Of a stretch of DNA of 64,000 bases, positions 45,898 through 55,187 are shown in pieces. The notes beneath the pieces were generated by a model. That model was not told where the DNA came from. It worked only from the letters and a program-made list of their open reading frames with translations, and searched no databases. Every line of letters begins with the position of its first letter. Position 1 is the first letter of the stretch. Position numbers and translations under genes: made by a program. The stretch lies in assembly GCF_016587415.1 (NCBI RefSeq), contig NZ_BNJI01000001.1, positions 907,501 to 971,500 on the forward strand, given 5' to 3'. This DNA comes from Ktedonobacter sp. SOSP1-85 (GTDB taxonomy: Bacteria; Chloroflexota; Ktedonobacteria; Ktedonobacterales; Ktedonobacteraceae).

Positions 45898-46423
45898 AGA
45901 ACGAGATCTGCTAGCTGCTCAGGACAATGTGATGTTCTCCAAAGGGAGAAGGAAAAGGTGAAGGGCGCAGCTGGGACGAGCATCAAAAGTGTGCATCTGA
46001 CGAGCCACATTGGGAACGTCCAACAGATCAAGCAAACCAAGTAGAAAATTGCTGGCCTATCAGGCCCTATGCTACGTAAACTGCTAACCCTTTAGGTTAT
46101 TTACCGCCTCGATAATGAGAATTGTTTTAACAAGTCCTGGGTCCTCCTGGGAAGATGGGGTATCGGGTGCTTGCATTGACTCGTGGTCCTTTCTATCGCG
46201 ATCGCCGGGAAGGGGCGTACTTCTTTCACGAATGGAACAGATTATTCGTTTCAGAGTAGGCCCAGGATAGATATTGTTGGCGAAAAGGAAAATCCTACTC
46301 TATTTTTTAGAACGCAGATTGAATTTAATACATTTGAGTTTTTTGAAAAGAGAATGCAACTGTTTCCCACTTTTTTTGGAAACAGAGATCAACCGTGGGC
46401 AAGACGCCACGCATTCGGGCTTC
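45898..46423. other. Intergenic region before the nested TnpB elements
   Basis: AT-rich region between the histidine kinase and the split tnpB. No supported gene, RNA or repeat is seen. The left end of the outer TnpB element must lie here but I could not place it. Confidence 0.45.
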
Positions 46424-46452
46424 TTGACAGATGAGAACGTTTGTCCTATACT
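46424..46452 (+). promoter_or_regulatory. Promoter of the split tnpB
   Basis: TTGACA (46424-46429), 17 bases, TATACT (46447-46452), with a leader of about 30 nt before the ATG at 46490. Confidence 0.75.
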
Positions 46453-46489
46453 TAAGAAAATATTTAGGTAAGAGAAAGAGCAGAACCGC

Positions 46490-46641
46490 ATGATTCGCGC
46501 CCATAAGATCAGACTGAATCCCACACCTGAGCAGACCAACTACCTTGCTCGTGCCGCCGGGGTTGCTCGCTTTGTCTGGAACTGGGCGTTGGCTGAGTGG
46601 AACCGCCAATATGAGGCCGGGGAGAAACCCACTGCCTTCAC
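46490..46641 (+). pseudogene. tnpB: TnpB, N-terminal part (interrupted by insertion)
   Basis: The first 50 codons, MIRAHKIRLNPTPEQTNY...EAGEKPTAF plus two bases, are a normal TnpB N-terminus close to that at 36727. The frame is then interrupted by the 1480-bp element at 46642-48121 and resumes at 48122. The joint codon would be AC|A (Thr), giving PTAFTLKKQFN without a gap. Confidence 0.9.
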
Positions 46642-46756
46642 CAAACACGCTGCAGGATGCCCCTGCCCTTTCAGGCATGGGGAGGAATGCGACGTTCCTT
46701 TGTCGGTGGCTTGGGTGGAATACGCCGTAGACATGCTTTCATCTGCTCATGTATTA

Positions 46757-46785
46757 TCGACAGGTAGATGAAACTATGATATAAT
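46757..46785 (+). promoter_or_regulatory. Promoter giving a leaderless tnpB transcript
   Basis: TCGACA (46757-46762), 17 bases, TATAAT (46780-46785), only 7 bases before the ATG at 46793. Copy 2 of the element has the same arrangement. Confidence 0.65.
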
Positions 46786-46792
46786 TCAGAGT

Positions 46793-48106
46793 ATGAAAAC
46801 GGTATTAACAGCGAAACTCAAATTGAATACAACGCCCGAGCAATTCAAGGCATTACGTACAACGCAACTGGCGTATCGTGATGCTCTCAACTATGTGAGC
46901 CAGTACGCCTTTGCGAATGGCAAGTTGAGTAATGCTATTCGTTTGCAAGATGCCACCTACGATGAGATCCGCCTCCGTTTTCATCTCCCTTCGCAAATGG
47001 CCTGTTCTGTTCCTCGCCAAGTTGGTGCCACCTATAAAGGCTTATGGACAAAGGTGAAGAACAATGCTGCTCATCGTAAGGCAGGTATCACCAAGAAACG
47101 GTATAAAGGGCTTGATCAGGCTCCTACGTTTCTCTCTTCCACGTTGACCTACCAGTATAAGAAGGACTACACGTTCAAGAAAGAGCAGCACGTGAGCCTT
47201 CTCACGCTCGATGGACGTATCGTTGTGCCCTATACTGGCTACAATAAGCATGTGGCATTGATCCAGCGTGGTGTGGAGATCGGTGCATCGAAACTCTGGT
47301 ATGACAAAGCCAAGAAGCAATTTTACCTCCTTGTCTCCCTGGAAGTTGAGATGGCTGATCCTACCCCCGAAACACACAAGCAAGTCGTTGGCGTGGATGT
47401 GGGGATGCGATACCTTGCCGTCACGGCGACAATGCAAGGCGATTGCACCTTCCATGCTGACCCCTCCATTGTTGCTAGATCCCATCACTATGCACGACTG
47501 AGAAAGCGTCTGCAAAAGAAAGGCACTCGTTCTGCAACGAGAAAGCTCGTTGCCATCAGTGGACGAGAGAGACGGTTGAAAGCAAACTGCAATCATGTCG
47601 TGAGTAAACGGATTGTGAAGCAATATCCTCAAAGCTTGATTGGACTGGAGCATCTGACAGACATTCGCGAGCATACCAAACGACGGAAAGGCAAGCGAGC
47701 CAGTACCAAACAGCGAAAAGCCAATCGTACCTTCTCCAAATGGGCTTTTTCTGAGTTGCACAGTATGATCGCCTATAAAGCGCTCTTGCATCGAAGTATG
47801 GCGATCAAGGTGGATGCCAACTTTACCTCGCAGGCCTGCCCCAAATGTGGGCATACCTGCAAAGAGAATCGTCCACACAAGGGCCTGCTCTTCGTCTGTC
47901 AGAATTGTCAGTACACGCTCCATGCCGATCTGGTTGGCGCGAGGAATATTGCGATGCGAACGCTTCTTATCCGGCAAGACTGGATAGGAACGGGCCTCTT
48001 GTCAGTACGCCCTGATGTGTCGGACGATGAAGCCAAAGCAGCACGCCTGAAAAGGTATGCTGAATTGCGGTGGAGTTCAGACACAACTCCAAGCCCTCGG
48101 CTTTAG
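46793..48106 (+). CDS. tnpB: TnpB RNA-guided nuclease (element copy 1)
   Basis: A complete 437-residue TnpB. The N-terminus MKTVLTAKLKLNTTPEQFKALR is followed by a long insertion domain. The RuvC acids are D202 (VVGVDVGMRYLAV), E286 (LIGLEHLTD) and D379 (TLHADLVGARN), with zinc ribbon cysteines CPKC and CQNC at 349-372. About three quarters identical by eye to the protein at 56042. It is expected to cut targets next to TTCAC, the sequence the element sits beside. It probably lacks a 5' leader, since the -10 box ends 7 bases before the ATG. Confidence 0.93.
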   Translation: MKTVLTAKLKLNTTPEQFKALRTTQLAYRDALNYVSQYAFANGKLSNAIRLQDATYDEIRLRFHLPSQMACSVPRQVGATYKGLWTKVKNNAAHRKAGITKKRYKGLDQAPTFLSSTLTYQYKKDYTFKKEQHVSLLTLDGRIVVPYTGYNKHVALIQRGVEIGASKLWYDKAKKQFYLLVSLEVEMADPTPETHKQVVGVDVGMRYLAVTATMQGDCTFHADPSIVARSHHYARLRKRLQKKGTRSATRKLVAISGRERRLKANCNHVVSKRIVKQYPQSLIGLEHLTDIREHTKRRKGKRASTKQRKANRTFSKWAFSELHSMIAYKALLHRSMAIKVDANFTSQACPKCGHTCKENRPHKGLLFVCQNCQYTLHADLVGARNIAMRTLLIRQDWIGTGLLSVRPDVSDDEAKAARLKRYAELRWSSDTTPSPRL

Positions 48107-48121
48107 CCGTAGGGTACTGAC
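47990..48121 (+). ncRNA. Candidate omega RNA of element copy 1
   Basis: The 3' end of tnpB and the following 15 bases, ending in the right-end hairpin and TACTGAC. By the ISDra2 model the guide is the sequence directly after 48121, starting ACTCAAGAAACAATTC, which is the rest of the interrupted gene. The 5' limit is a guess. Confidence 0.45.
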
Positions 48122-49133
48122 ACTCAAGAAACAATTCAATGCGATTCGGCGCGAGCAATTCCCTTGGACGTGGGAGGTCACCAAGAACGCCTCTGATCAG
48201 CCCTTTCTCGATCTGGGCAAGGCATTTACGGCGTTTTTTGAAGGTCGTGCCCGCCGCCCGAAGTTCAAAAGCAAGAAGCGCAGTAAGCCGAGTTTCTACC
48301 TCGCCAACGATCAGTTTGAACCCGGTGATCACCGCATCTGGGTTCCCAAGCTCGGATGGGTGAATATGGCAGAGAACCTGCGCTTTGTGGGCAAAGTGAC
48401 GGGAGCACGGATCACCAAAACAGCCGATTGGTGGTTTGTGTCCATCCAGGTCGAAATGCCAGAGACCCTGCCGGAGAACAAACCAGCAGCCATAGGGATC
48501 GACGTGGGCCTCAACCGGCTGGCGACCTTGAGTACGGGAGAGGGAATCGAGAACCAAGCTTTCCTCAAAACGGCTCTGGGGAAACTCCGTCGGGCAAACA
48601 AGCGGCTCCATCGCAGGAAGGTGGGATCAAAAAATCGGGAGAAAGCACGCAGACAGGTAGCACGGCTCCATTATCGGATTACCTGTTTACGCGATGATGT
48701 GCTCCACAAGCTGACCACCAAACTCGCCAACTCGTACGGGATCATTGGCATTGAGGATCTTCATCTCAAAGGGTTGCTGAAAAATCGCACGCTGGCTCGG
48801 TCATTTTCTGATGCTGCATTAGGGAAACTGTTATCGCTTTTGACCAGCAAGGTCGAGCAGCGAGGAGGGCAGGTGATCAAAGTGGACCGCTTCTTTCCAT
48901 CGAGTAAAACCTGCCATTGCTGCGACTGGAAGTGGGAAACCATGCAATTGTCGGACCGTGTGTTCCTCTGCCAGAACCCCACATGTGCGTATTATCAATT
49001 CGGGCAGGATAGAGATCAGAACGCAGCTTTGAATATCCTGCGTGAAGCCCTCCACTTGATCGGGCTCATTGATCAAGCCGTCTCCGGTACTGGCTCGGAC
49101 GAAGACGTAAACTGGGCTGTGGACGCGGGGTAA
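48122..49133 (+). pseudogene. tnpB: TnpB, C-terminal part (interrupted by insertion)
   Basis: Continues in the frame of 46490 from TLKKQFNAIRREQFPWTWEV. It includes RuvC-I IGIDVGLN, RuvC-II IIGIEDLHL, zinc cysteines (CHCC and C-x4-C) and RuvC-III GQDRDQNAALN. The restored protein is 387 residues with all catalytic acids, so the gene was intact when the element landed. The 30 in-frame codons before 48122 belong to the inserted element. Confidence 0.9.
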
Positions 49134-49243
49134 GACCAAAAATGTGCCGGTCACATTGAGGCATCTACGAATGAAGCAGCAACAACGAAATTCTGTGTGG
49201 GTGTGTGCTTGCATACATTTGCATACGAAAATTGGAGCAGTTC

Positions 49244-52200
49244 TCACTCTCCTACGGCCTCGCGGCCCAGCACAAACAATTCACGCAATTGCGAGGTCGA
49301 CATCTCCGTTAGCCAGTTCTCACCACTGCCAATAATGTTCTCCGCCAACGCCTTCTTGCTCTCAATCATGGCGTCGATACGCTCCTCCAGCGTCCCCACA
49401 CAGACAAACTTGTGTACCTGGACATTGCGCTGCTGCCCGATACGAAACGCGCGGTCCGTCGCCTGGTTCTCCACCGCGGGATTCCACCAGCGGTCGAAGT
49501 GGAAGACGTGATTGGCCGCCGTCAGGTTCAGTCCAACGCCACCCGCCTTCAAAGACAAGAGAAAGAGCGGAGCGTCGTCGCGCTCATCCTGGAAACGCGT
49601 TACCAGTTGATCACGCACCTTCTTCGGCGTACCGCCATGAAGGAAGAGGACTTCACGCCCCAGTTGCTCTTGCAAGTGCCGGCGCAATAGTTGGCCCATC
49701 TCGGCGAATTGCGTAAAGATCAGGGCCTTATCGCCTTCCGCCAGCACCTCATCCAGCATCTCTTCCAGGCGCAATACTTTGCCCGAACGCTTGCCCAGAG
49801 CACTCTCGTCCCCCATAAAATGCGCGGGATGATTGCAGACCTGCTTCAAACGTAACAGGGCCGAAAGGATCATGCCCTTGCGCTCAATGCCTTTAGCATC
49901 GTCGATTTTCTCTAGCATCTCCTTGACGACCGCGTCGTAGAGCGAGGCTTGCTCCTGCGTCAGGTTACAGAGCACCTTCATCTCCATTTTCTCTGGCAGG
50001 TCCTGGATAATACTTTTATCGGTCTTGACCCTGCGCAAGATAAAGGGCTGTACAAGTTGCTTGAGCACTTGCGAACGCTCCGTGTCGTGATAGCGCTCAA
50101 TCGGCAGAACAAAGCGCTGGCGAAAGTCCTGCGCCGAGCCAAGGTAGCCAGGATTGAGAAATTCAACGATGGAGCGCAGTTCAGAGAGGCGATTCTCTAC
50201 GGGCGTGCCCGTCAAGGCCAGCCGATAGCGCGACTTCAGCTTCTTGATGGCCTGCGTCTGCTTCGCCTCGTCGTTCTTGATATTCTGCGCCTCGTCAAGG
50301 ACAGTATTCTCCCACGCTACCTGGTTGAGTAATTCCTGGTCGCGTAACGCCAGGGCGTAGGTTGTTAACACGACATCATGTTGGCGCACTTCCTGCACAA
50401 ATTCCTCGCCAGAGAGCCGCTCAGCTCCATGATGGACATGCACGGAGAGCGAAGGAGCAAAGCGCTGGACCTCACGCTGCCAGTTGCCCACAATAGACAT
50501 AGGACAGATGACCAGCGTCGGCAAGGCCCGCGCGCCCTGGGGCAGATGCGCCCGCTCGTAGAGCAAGAGACCAATTAGCGAAGCGGTTTTTCCCAGGCCC
50601 ATGTCGTCCGCCAGGCAAGCACCCAGGCTCAAGCGCTTGAGGAAGGCCATCCACGAGACACCACGAACCTGGTAGGGACGCAGTTGTCCCTGGAATGTGG
50701 TGGGAATCTCCACCACCTCCAACTGCTCCTTCCCCTGTAGGCGTTTGAGCGTGTCATCCAACCAACCCTCAACCTCAACCTCAACATGCGATACGCCAAA
50801 GGACTGCTGCTCTTCGGCCCCGGCCTCTAAGCGCAGCAGGTCGCGCAGGCTCAGCTCCTCTTTACGCATAAGCTTCTTCGCGAAGAATTCACTCGCCGCC
50901 TCCAGCTCCTCTGGCCGTAGCTCGATCCATTGACCCCGCACCTTGACCAGAGGCTGCTTTAAGCTTACTAATTCGAGAAACTCTTGCTCGCTGAGTATCT
51001 CTCCCCCTAATGACATCTGCCAGTTATATTGCAACAAGCTATCCAGCGTCAGGAAGCCACTACTCTCTTTTGCGGTTGACTCTTTGCCCTTCACATGCAG
51101 TTTAGCTGCCAGGCGAGCGCCACGGCTTCCCCACCAGGATGGCACCAGCACCCCGAAGCCGCTCTGTTTCAGGAGAGGGGCCGCATCACTGAGAAAATGG
51201 TAGGCTTCTTCCGTGCTTAACGCTACCTCAGTGGGGCGAGCGGAACGCAGCCCTCGCTCCAAAGGCGGGAAGAGGCGAATGGCAACCCCCAGATCCGTCA
51301 GCAAAGCTTCTTGAGGATGCTGAAAGGCGCGGTTGAGAAAGGTAGAGGAGCCAGCGCGCGCCTGCCAGACCTGCTCGGCAGAGACTAAGAGGCTGGGATC
51401 ATCGTTGGCCTGTAAATGAAAGCTCAGCTTCCAGGAGTCTGTCGCCTGGTCTGACTCCCCTTCCTGCGTCTCCTGGTCGCCCGTACCCTCTTCCCCTGGC
51501 TGCTCCAGACGGAAACAGGTACGAAAGGGGCGAAACTCGGCGCGAGTCACCACGGGCCGCAACCAGGTTACGACAGCGTCCGTAAAAGCCTGCAAGTCTT
51601 CTTCGGAGGCGGCCAGTTCCCCTCCATGTGACGAGGCAAGCGCCTGTACCCACTGGGCCGAGAGAGACATTCCCCGTGGGAGACGCCCCTGGTCCTCCAT
51701 CTTTTCCATTGAGGTTCGTACTAGCGCGTCGACGCTGCGCTGTAAGAAATTGAGTAAAAGCTCCTGCGGATCAATCTCTACTGGCTGCATCGTACCAGTC
51801 ACGCGAAACGCGCGGCAGGCAGGTGGCATAGCGCGTGCCAGGCGCGCCACGCGCTCCTGATCCTCTGGCATGAGCGCCAGCGACCAGGAAGCTGCGGCTT
51901 TCATCTTTACAGCCTGCTTACTACCATCCCGGCTCGACGCCCTGGCGGGTTCGGGAACCTTTAGAGAGGGCAAAAAGCTCTGGCGTTGTACCAGTTCCAG
52001 GGCCAGTTGGGCCGCTTTCATCCAAAAGCGTAAATCGCTGCCATAGCTGTGATACTCGCCAGAGGCGGGAGGCTGCTCGGGCAGGGCAAGCAACATATCA
52101 CAGGCATGAGTGTCATCAAGAGAGAGCGCCTCTACCAACCAGTCGCGTAACTGCGGCTTGCTTTTACTTGTAATAGGTGTTTCTAGCACAAGCCTGGGCG

Positions 52201-52450
52201 AAGGAAGAGGGTATTTGCTCGTCGAAGGCAAACGCACAGTCATCACATCATCTGAGGCTTCCAGGCTTCCCCGTTGCGATAAAATCATCTCAAATTGGGC
52301 ACGCAGTTCCTGTGCCGATGAGCAAAATGGATGGAGAGGTGCGGCATCAGAGTTTGTCGCCTCCACCTCTGACCGGAGTTGCGAGCGCTCTCCCCAGAGG
52401 AAGAGTTTCCCTTCTTCGACCGTTTGCCACGTCGCATGTAAAACAGACAC
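49244..52450 (-). CDS. SNF2-family DEAD/DEAH helicase
   Basis: A 1068-residue SWI2/SNF2 ATPase. The first 540 residues are the N-terminal region of bacterial SNF2 proteins (LLKQSGFGVLVPSWW and SLGGEILSEQEFLEL). Helicase motifs follow: I LADDMGLGKTASLIG, Ia LVICPMSIVGNW, II DEAQNIKN, III ALTGTPVENRL, V SLKAGGVGLNLTAA and VI ATDRAFRIGQ. Such proteins move along duplex DNA; the bacterial role is probably repair or defence. The start is GTG at 52450, with GAGGGG upstream. The related SWIM gene is at 41491. A 34-bp segment of it is duplicated at 42941. Confidence 0.93.
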   Translation of the reverse strand: MSVLHATWQTVEEGKLFLWGERSQLRSEVEATNSDAAPLHPFCSSAQELRAQFEMILSQRGSLEASDDVMTVRLPSTSKYPLPSPRLVLETPITSKSKPQLRDWLVEALSLDDTHACDMLLALPEQPPASGEYHSYGSDLRFWMKAAQLALELVQRQSFLPSLKVPEPARASSRDGSKQAVKMKAAASWSLALMPEDQERVARLARAMPPACRAFRVTGTMQPVEIDPQELLLNFLQRSVDALVRTSMEKMEDQGRLPRGMSLSAQWVQALASSHGGELAASEEDLQAFTDAVVTWLRPVVTRAEFRPFRTCFRLEQPGEEGTGDQETQEGESDQATDSWKLSFHLQANDDPSLLVSAEQVWQARAGSSTFLNRAFQHPQEALLTDLGVAIRLFPPLERGLRSARPTEVALSTEEAYHFLSDAAPLLKQSGFGVLVPSWWGSRGARLAAKLHVKGKESTAKESSGFLTLDSLLQYNWQMSLGGEILSEQEFLELVSLKQPLVKVRGQWIELRPEELEAASEFFAKKLMRKEELSLRDLLRLEAGAEEQQSFGVSHVEVEVEGWLDDTLKRLQGKEQLEVVEIPTTFQGQLRPYQVRGVSWMAFLKRLSLGACLADDMGLGKTASLIGLLLYERAHLPQGARALPTLVICPMSIVGNWQREVQRFAPSLSVHVHHGAERLSGEEFVQEVRQHDVVLTTYALALRDQELLNQVAWENTVLDEAQNIKNDEAKQTQAIKKLKSRYRLALTGTPVENRLSELRSIVEFLNPGYLGSAQDFRQRFVLPIERYHDTERSQVLKQLVQPFILRRVKTDKSIIQDLPEKMEMKVLCNLTQEQASLYDAVVKEMLEKIDDAKGIERKGMILSALLRLKQVCNHPAHFMGDESALGKRSGKVLRLEEMLDEVLAEGDKALIFTQFAEMGQLLRRHLQEQLGREVLFLHGGTPKKVRDQLVTRFQDERDDAPLFLLSLKAGGVGLNLTAANHVFHFDRWWNPAVENQATDRAFRIGQQRNVQVHKFVCVGTLEERIDAMIESKKALAENIIGSGENWLTEMSTSQLRELFVLGREAVGE
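50808..50841. repeat. Source segment of the 34-bp duplication
   Basis: Exact match to 42941-42974. Here it is in frame within the SNF2 gene (DLLRLEAGAEEQQ), so this is the original and the other is the copy. Confidence 0.9.
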
Positions 52451-52501
52451 GTCTAGCCCCTCTCCAGCTTCAACTTATGTTCTCATTAACCTCACAGGAG
52501 G

Positions 52502-53065
52502 CTATGCGATGGGATCATTCATCTCTTTAGGTTTCTGCGCGAGCGAGGACTTCACCTCAATATAGCGCGCCAGGATAAAGATCATATCTGACAGGCGATT
52601 GAGATAGCGCACCACCTCGCCATTCTGAATAACATTATCGTGCAGGAGTTTGACCGCCATGCGCTCGGCGCGGCGAATAATCGTGCGAGCCAGATCCAGC
52701 GCGGCCCCATCCAACGTGTCCCCTGGAATGATGAACTTGTTGGGGATCTCGACCTCGCGCTTCAACGCCTCTTCAACCAGTTCGAGACGCTGGACATGCT
52801 CAATCGTCATCTTCAGCCCCATGATCTCATAGTTCTCCGGAGGCGTCGCCAGTTCTCCCATCAGGAGATAAAGTTCCTGCTGCACCTGAAAAATAATGGC
52901 TTTCACATGTGGATCTTGCGCGACGGCGCGGGCCAGGCCAAGAGCTGACGTTGCCTCATCGACGGTCCCAAAGGTATCAGGACGTGGATCATATTTCGGC
53001 ACACGTTGCTCCCCCAATAGGCCGGTATACCCAGCATCGCCTGTCCCGGTGGTTACTTTCGCCAT
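52502..53065 (-). CDS. PduO-type cob(I)alamin adenosyltransferase
   Basis: A 187-residue ATP:corrinoid adenosyltransferase making adenosylcobalamin. TGTGDAGYTGLLGEQRVPKYD is the ATP-binding N-terminus, DEATSALGLARA follows, and RRAERMAVKL and VRYLNRLSDMIFILARYIE are the conserved R-R-x-E-R and N-R-L-S-D blocks. It fits with the B12 importer at 20390-22869 and implies adenosylcobalamin-dependent enzymes elsewhere in the genome. Lies 3 bases from the hypothetical gene upstream and 51 bases before the SNF2 gene, all on the same strand. Confidence 0.93.
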   Translation of the reverse strand: MAKVTTGTGDAGYTGLLGEQRVPKYDPRPDTFGTVDEATSALGLARAVAQDPHVKAIIFQVQQELYLLMGELATPPENYEIMGLKMTIEHVQRLELVEEALKREVEIPNKFIIPGDTLDGAALDLARTIIRRAERMAVKLLHDNVIQNGEVVRYLNRLSDMIFILARYIEVKSSLAQKPKEMNDPIA

Positions 53066-53068
53066 ATC

Positions 53069-53953
53069 TTATCCTTCTCTTTCAACTTCTTGCGCAAGAT
53101 AACGGTACGCCCGGCTTACCCGCCGCCAATCCATCTCTCGTCCACGCACGGGACGCTCTTCATCCCCTGGGAGCAAGCGGTTAGTGGCCAGGAAGCGACG
53201 CCGCAGGTTTGAGAGGTCAATAGGTTCGTCGGGTGGGAAGAAGGCGCGATAGAGCAAAGCGGCCTCGGCAAGGGTCAACATTCCATCCCCACTCTCCGGC
53301 TCGCGAATGACGTTGAGTTGTAGTGTCTCGCGACCGCCAGTTACTTTGCGCCCCTCCTGTTGCCACCACTCCTCTGGCGATACCCCTATACTCATTTTAT
53401 CCATATCAGCCAGGTAACGCAGGATCACCTCTGGCTCACGTTGCACATAGGATCGCAATGTATAGAGGGCACTGAGCAAACCCGGGCGCACCTCTGGATC
53501 TAGCTCGCGCTCTCCCGTCTCAATCTCCACCACAGGCACCCAACTCACATGCAGGCTTGGAACTGGCTGCTGGTGTAGATTTGGGCGTAGCTGATCCCGA
53601 TTGGCACGCAGCAAAATACTATGTATCAGCGTAATACCAGCCCCCTGCTCATCGCTTCCCCACACCTGCACCTTCTGCTCCTGCCAATCCGCCTTCAATT
53701 GTACTAACGAAGCATCCTGCGGCCAGAGTAACACTGCCTCCAGGGTTCGCTCTACAGCATCAGAAACCAGTTCATTCCCCAGCACCAGGCGCATAGGAGG
53801 TCCCCACGGGCCATCACGCAAGAGGACCCATAGCGACCAATCACAGACCGCAAAGGCCGCCACCCCAGCAGTTACAATCAACCGTCGAGGTACAGCCTCA
53901 CGTGAGGGGCGTGCCTTGATTGAGTTGCCGGGCCTGGAATTGGGTGAACGCAT
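53069..53953 (-). CDS. Hypothetical protein (294 aa)
   Basis: I do not recognise this protein. A basic N-terminal tail (MRSPNSRPGNSIKARPSREA) leads to a hydrophobic stretch RLIVTAGVAAFAVCDWSLWVLL and then a mainly polar body without obvious nucleotide or metal motifs. The C-terminal region (DLSNLRRRFLATNRLL...DWRRVSRAYRYLAQEVE) looks helical and DNA- or protein-binding, somewhat like the winged-helix tail of Nudix-related regulators, but no Nudix box is present. GAGGAAGCG precedes the ATG. Its stop is 3 bases from the adenosyltransferase start, so they are certainly co-transcribed. Confidence 0.75.
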   Translation of the reverse strand: MRSPNSRPGNSIKARPSREAVPRRLIVTAGVAAFAVCDWSLWVLLRDGPWGPPMRLVLGNELVSDAVERTLEAVLLWPQDASLVQLKADWQEQKVQVWGSDEQGAGITLIHSILLRANRDQLRPNLHQQPVPSLHVSWVPVVEIETGERELDPEVRPGLLSALYTLRSYVQREPEVILRYLADMDKMSIGVSPEEWWQQEGRKVTGGRETLQLNVIREPESGDGMLTLAEAALLYRAFFPPDEPIDLSNLRRRFLATNRLLPGDEERPVRGREMDWRRVSRAYRYLAQEVEREG

Positions 53954-54093
53954 CGCTTCCTCGCCAGACTAAAGGCATTTCCACTTAATTAGAGAAGATG
54001 TGCATACATGCATAGCCTATTGTATCTCATAGGTGGATGTCTTGCACACAGAAGCGTCTACGCACCCAACAACACTTCCCACTTTTGGACATA

Positions 54094-54128
54094 GAAAAAG
54101 GCACCCCCTCTTTGCAGTCAGAGTGCCA
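54094..54128 (-). terminator. Terminator after the small membrane protein gene
   Basis: Minus strand: GGCACTCT and AGGGGGTGCC form a hairpin followed by TTTTTC. Confidence 0.7.
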
Positions 54129-54157
54129 GCGTTGTATGCAACCAGTCTTAAGACGGT

Positions 54158-54310
54158 TTAAAGACCAAAGATCGCGTAGAGACTAAGGGCGAATGCTGCG
54201 CATAGAAGAGTCGCAATAAGCACATAGGTATAGTAACGTTTGAGTTCTTTGCTGCGATCAAGAGCGACCGCTTTAGCGCCAGCTTTGCGCGATGGTATTT
54301 GTTTTTGCAT
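54158..54310 (-). CDS. Small single-helix membrane protein (50 aa)
   Basis: Frame MQKQIPSRKAGAKAVALDRS, then KELKRYYTYVLIATLLCAAFALSLYAIFGL. A basic cytosolic half precedes one membrane helix that runs to the stop. AAGGGGAAAAAG directly before the ATG is a good ribosome site, and a terminator follows 30 bases after the stop. This is a convincing small gene of unknown function. Confidence 0.7.
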   Translation of the reverse strand: MQKQIPSRKAGAKAVALDRSKELKRYYTYVLIATLLCAAFALSLYAIFGL

Positions 54311-54450
54311 CTTTTTCCCCTTAGTGAACATCTATTCAGGGTGATAAGTAACCTCTGTACAAATGATACGATTGAGGCTCGTAATCGGTTGTAACATTAC
54401 AGCAATTGTACCCAAACGACGGCGGAAAAGCAATGCCGGGATGACTTACA

Positions 54451-55071
54451 TTATGGCAATTTTGTCAGAGTTGGATCTGGCAAGGGAGAGATCGTATCCT
54501 GATAGCGCTCCAGCACACGCCGAGCTTTGACATGATCGCGCTCAAGGGAGACGCGGAAGAGTTGTTCGCAGAGCATCAAGGCTTCGGCGGCCATGGCGCG
54601 CCTGGTGGCAGTCATATTTCCTAGTAGATCATGCCTCCGAGCAGAGCGAAAGAGGGAGTGAACCTTCTCCAGGAGATCGCTCAGGGTCTCGTGTGAAGGG
54701 GAAGTTTCTTCTTGTGGCTCCTGTAGCGCAGACGCCACATGTGAGAAAAACTGACTACAGGTCTGTACCACAGCAGAATATTCACTGTTACGTGCATCTA
54801 AGAGGGCCTGCAAGATGCGTCGCTCGTCGGCTTCATCCAGCGCGACCACGGAGAAGAGGCTGGCCTCGCCCCCCAATTCTTGAATGTCGTGGGCAAGCTG
54901 CGTAAAATGCTTCTCCACCTCTTCCGAATGCGGCAAGAGATACACCGAGTTCTGCAAGGCATATGCGCCCAGGTTTTGCAGGCGTCGCCATACCCACACT
55001 CGCTTCTGGGACGGCTCGCTCGGTACTTTGTACGTCAATTGTAACCAGCGCATCGCATCATGCTCGGGCAT
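54451..55071 (-). CDS. ChrB N-terminal-domain protein
   Basis: A 206-residue protein whose first 110 residues match the ChrB N-terminal domain: RWLQLTYKVPSEPSQKRVWVW, then RRLQNLGAYALQNSVYLLPHSEEV. In chromate-resistance operons this domain regulates chrA, but no chromate transporter is near, and stand-alone versions are common with unknown function. The C-terminal half is helical (LLEKVHSLFRSARRHDLLGN). The start at 55071 (MPEHDAMRW) is a compromise; the frame begins 18 bases earlier without a ribosome site. Confidence 0.8.
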   Translation of the reverse strand: MPEHDAMRWLQLTYKVPSEPSQKRVWVWRRLQNLGAYALQNSVYLLPHSEEVEKHFTQLAHDIQELGGEASLFSVVALDEADERRILQALLDARNSEYSAVVQTCSQFFSHVASALQEPQEETSPSHETLSDLLEKVHSLFRSARRHDLLGNMTATRRAMAAEALMLCEQLFRVSLERDHVKARRVLERYQDTISPLPDPTLTKLP

Positions 55072-55187
55072 TTTCTCGCTACACCTCATTCATTGAGTGG
55101 CACACGTAACACATGTTACGCATAATAGCTTATAGCAATGGTACTCGAAATGGGTGAATAAAGTCAAGCGTAGAGCACTAGAGGTGC

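Larger units (their letters stand above)
46642..48121 (+). mobile_element. TnpB-only IS200/IS605-type element, copy 1, inserted in tnpB
   Basis: The element begins just after TTCAC (46637-46641) and ends ...GGGTACTGAC at 48121. It starts CAAACACGCTG and has a left-end hairpin closing in GGGGAGGAATGC and a right-end hairpin around CGGCTTTAGCCG. There is no target duplication, as expected for Y1-transposase elements. It encodes only TnpB, so a TnpA must act in trans. Boundaries follow from restoration of the split gene; a 2-base ambiguity (AC) remains. Copy 2 at 55897 begins at the same TTCAC. Confidence 0.9.

Noticed and set aside
47042..48611. Long minus-strand frames across the nested TnpB genes
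   Set aside because: Antisense shadows; the plus strand holds the RuvC and zinc motifs and the promoters.
54451..55071. Chromate-resistance operon
   Set aside because: Only a ChrB_N domain is present; no ChrA transporter or ChrB C-terminal domain nearby.
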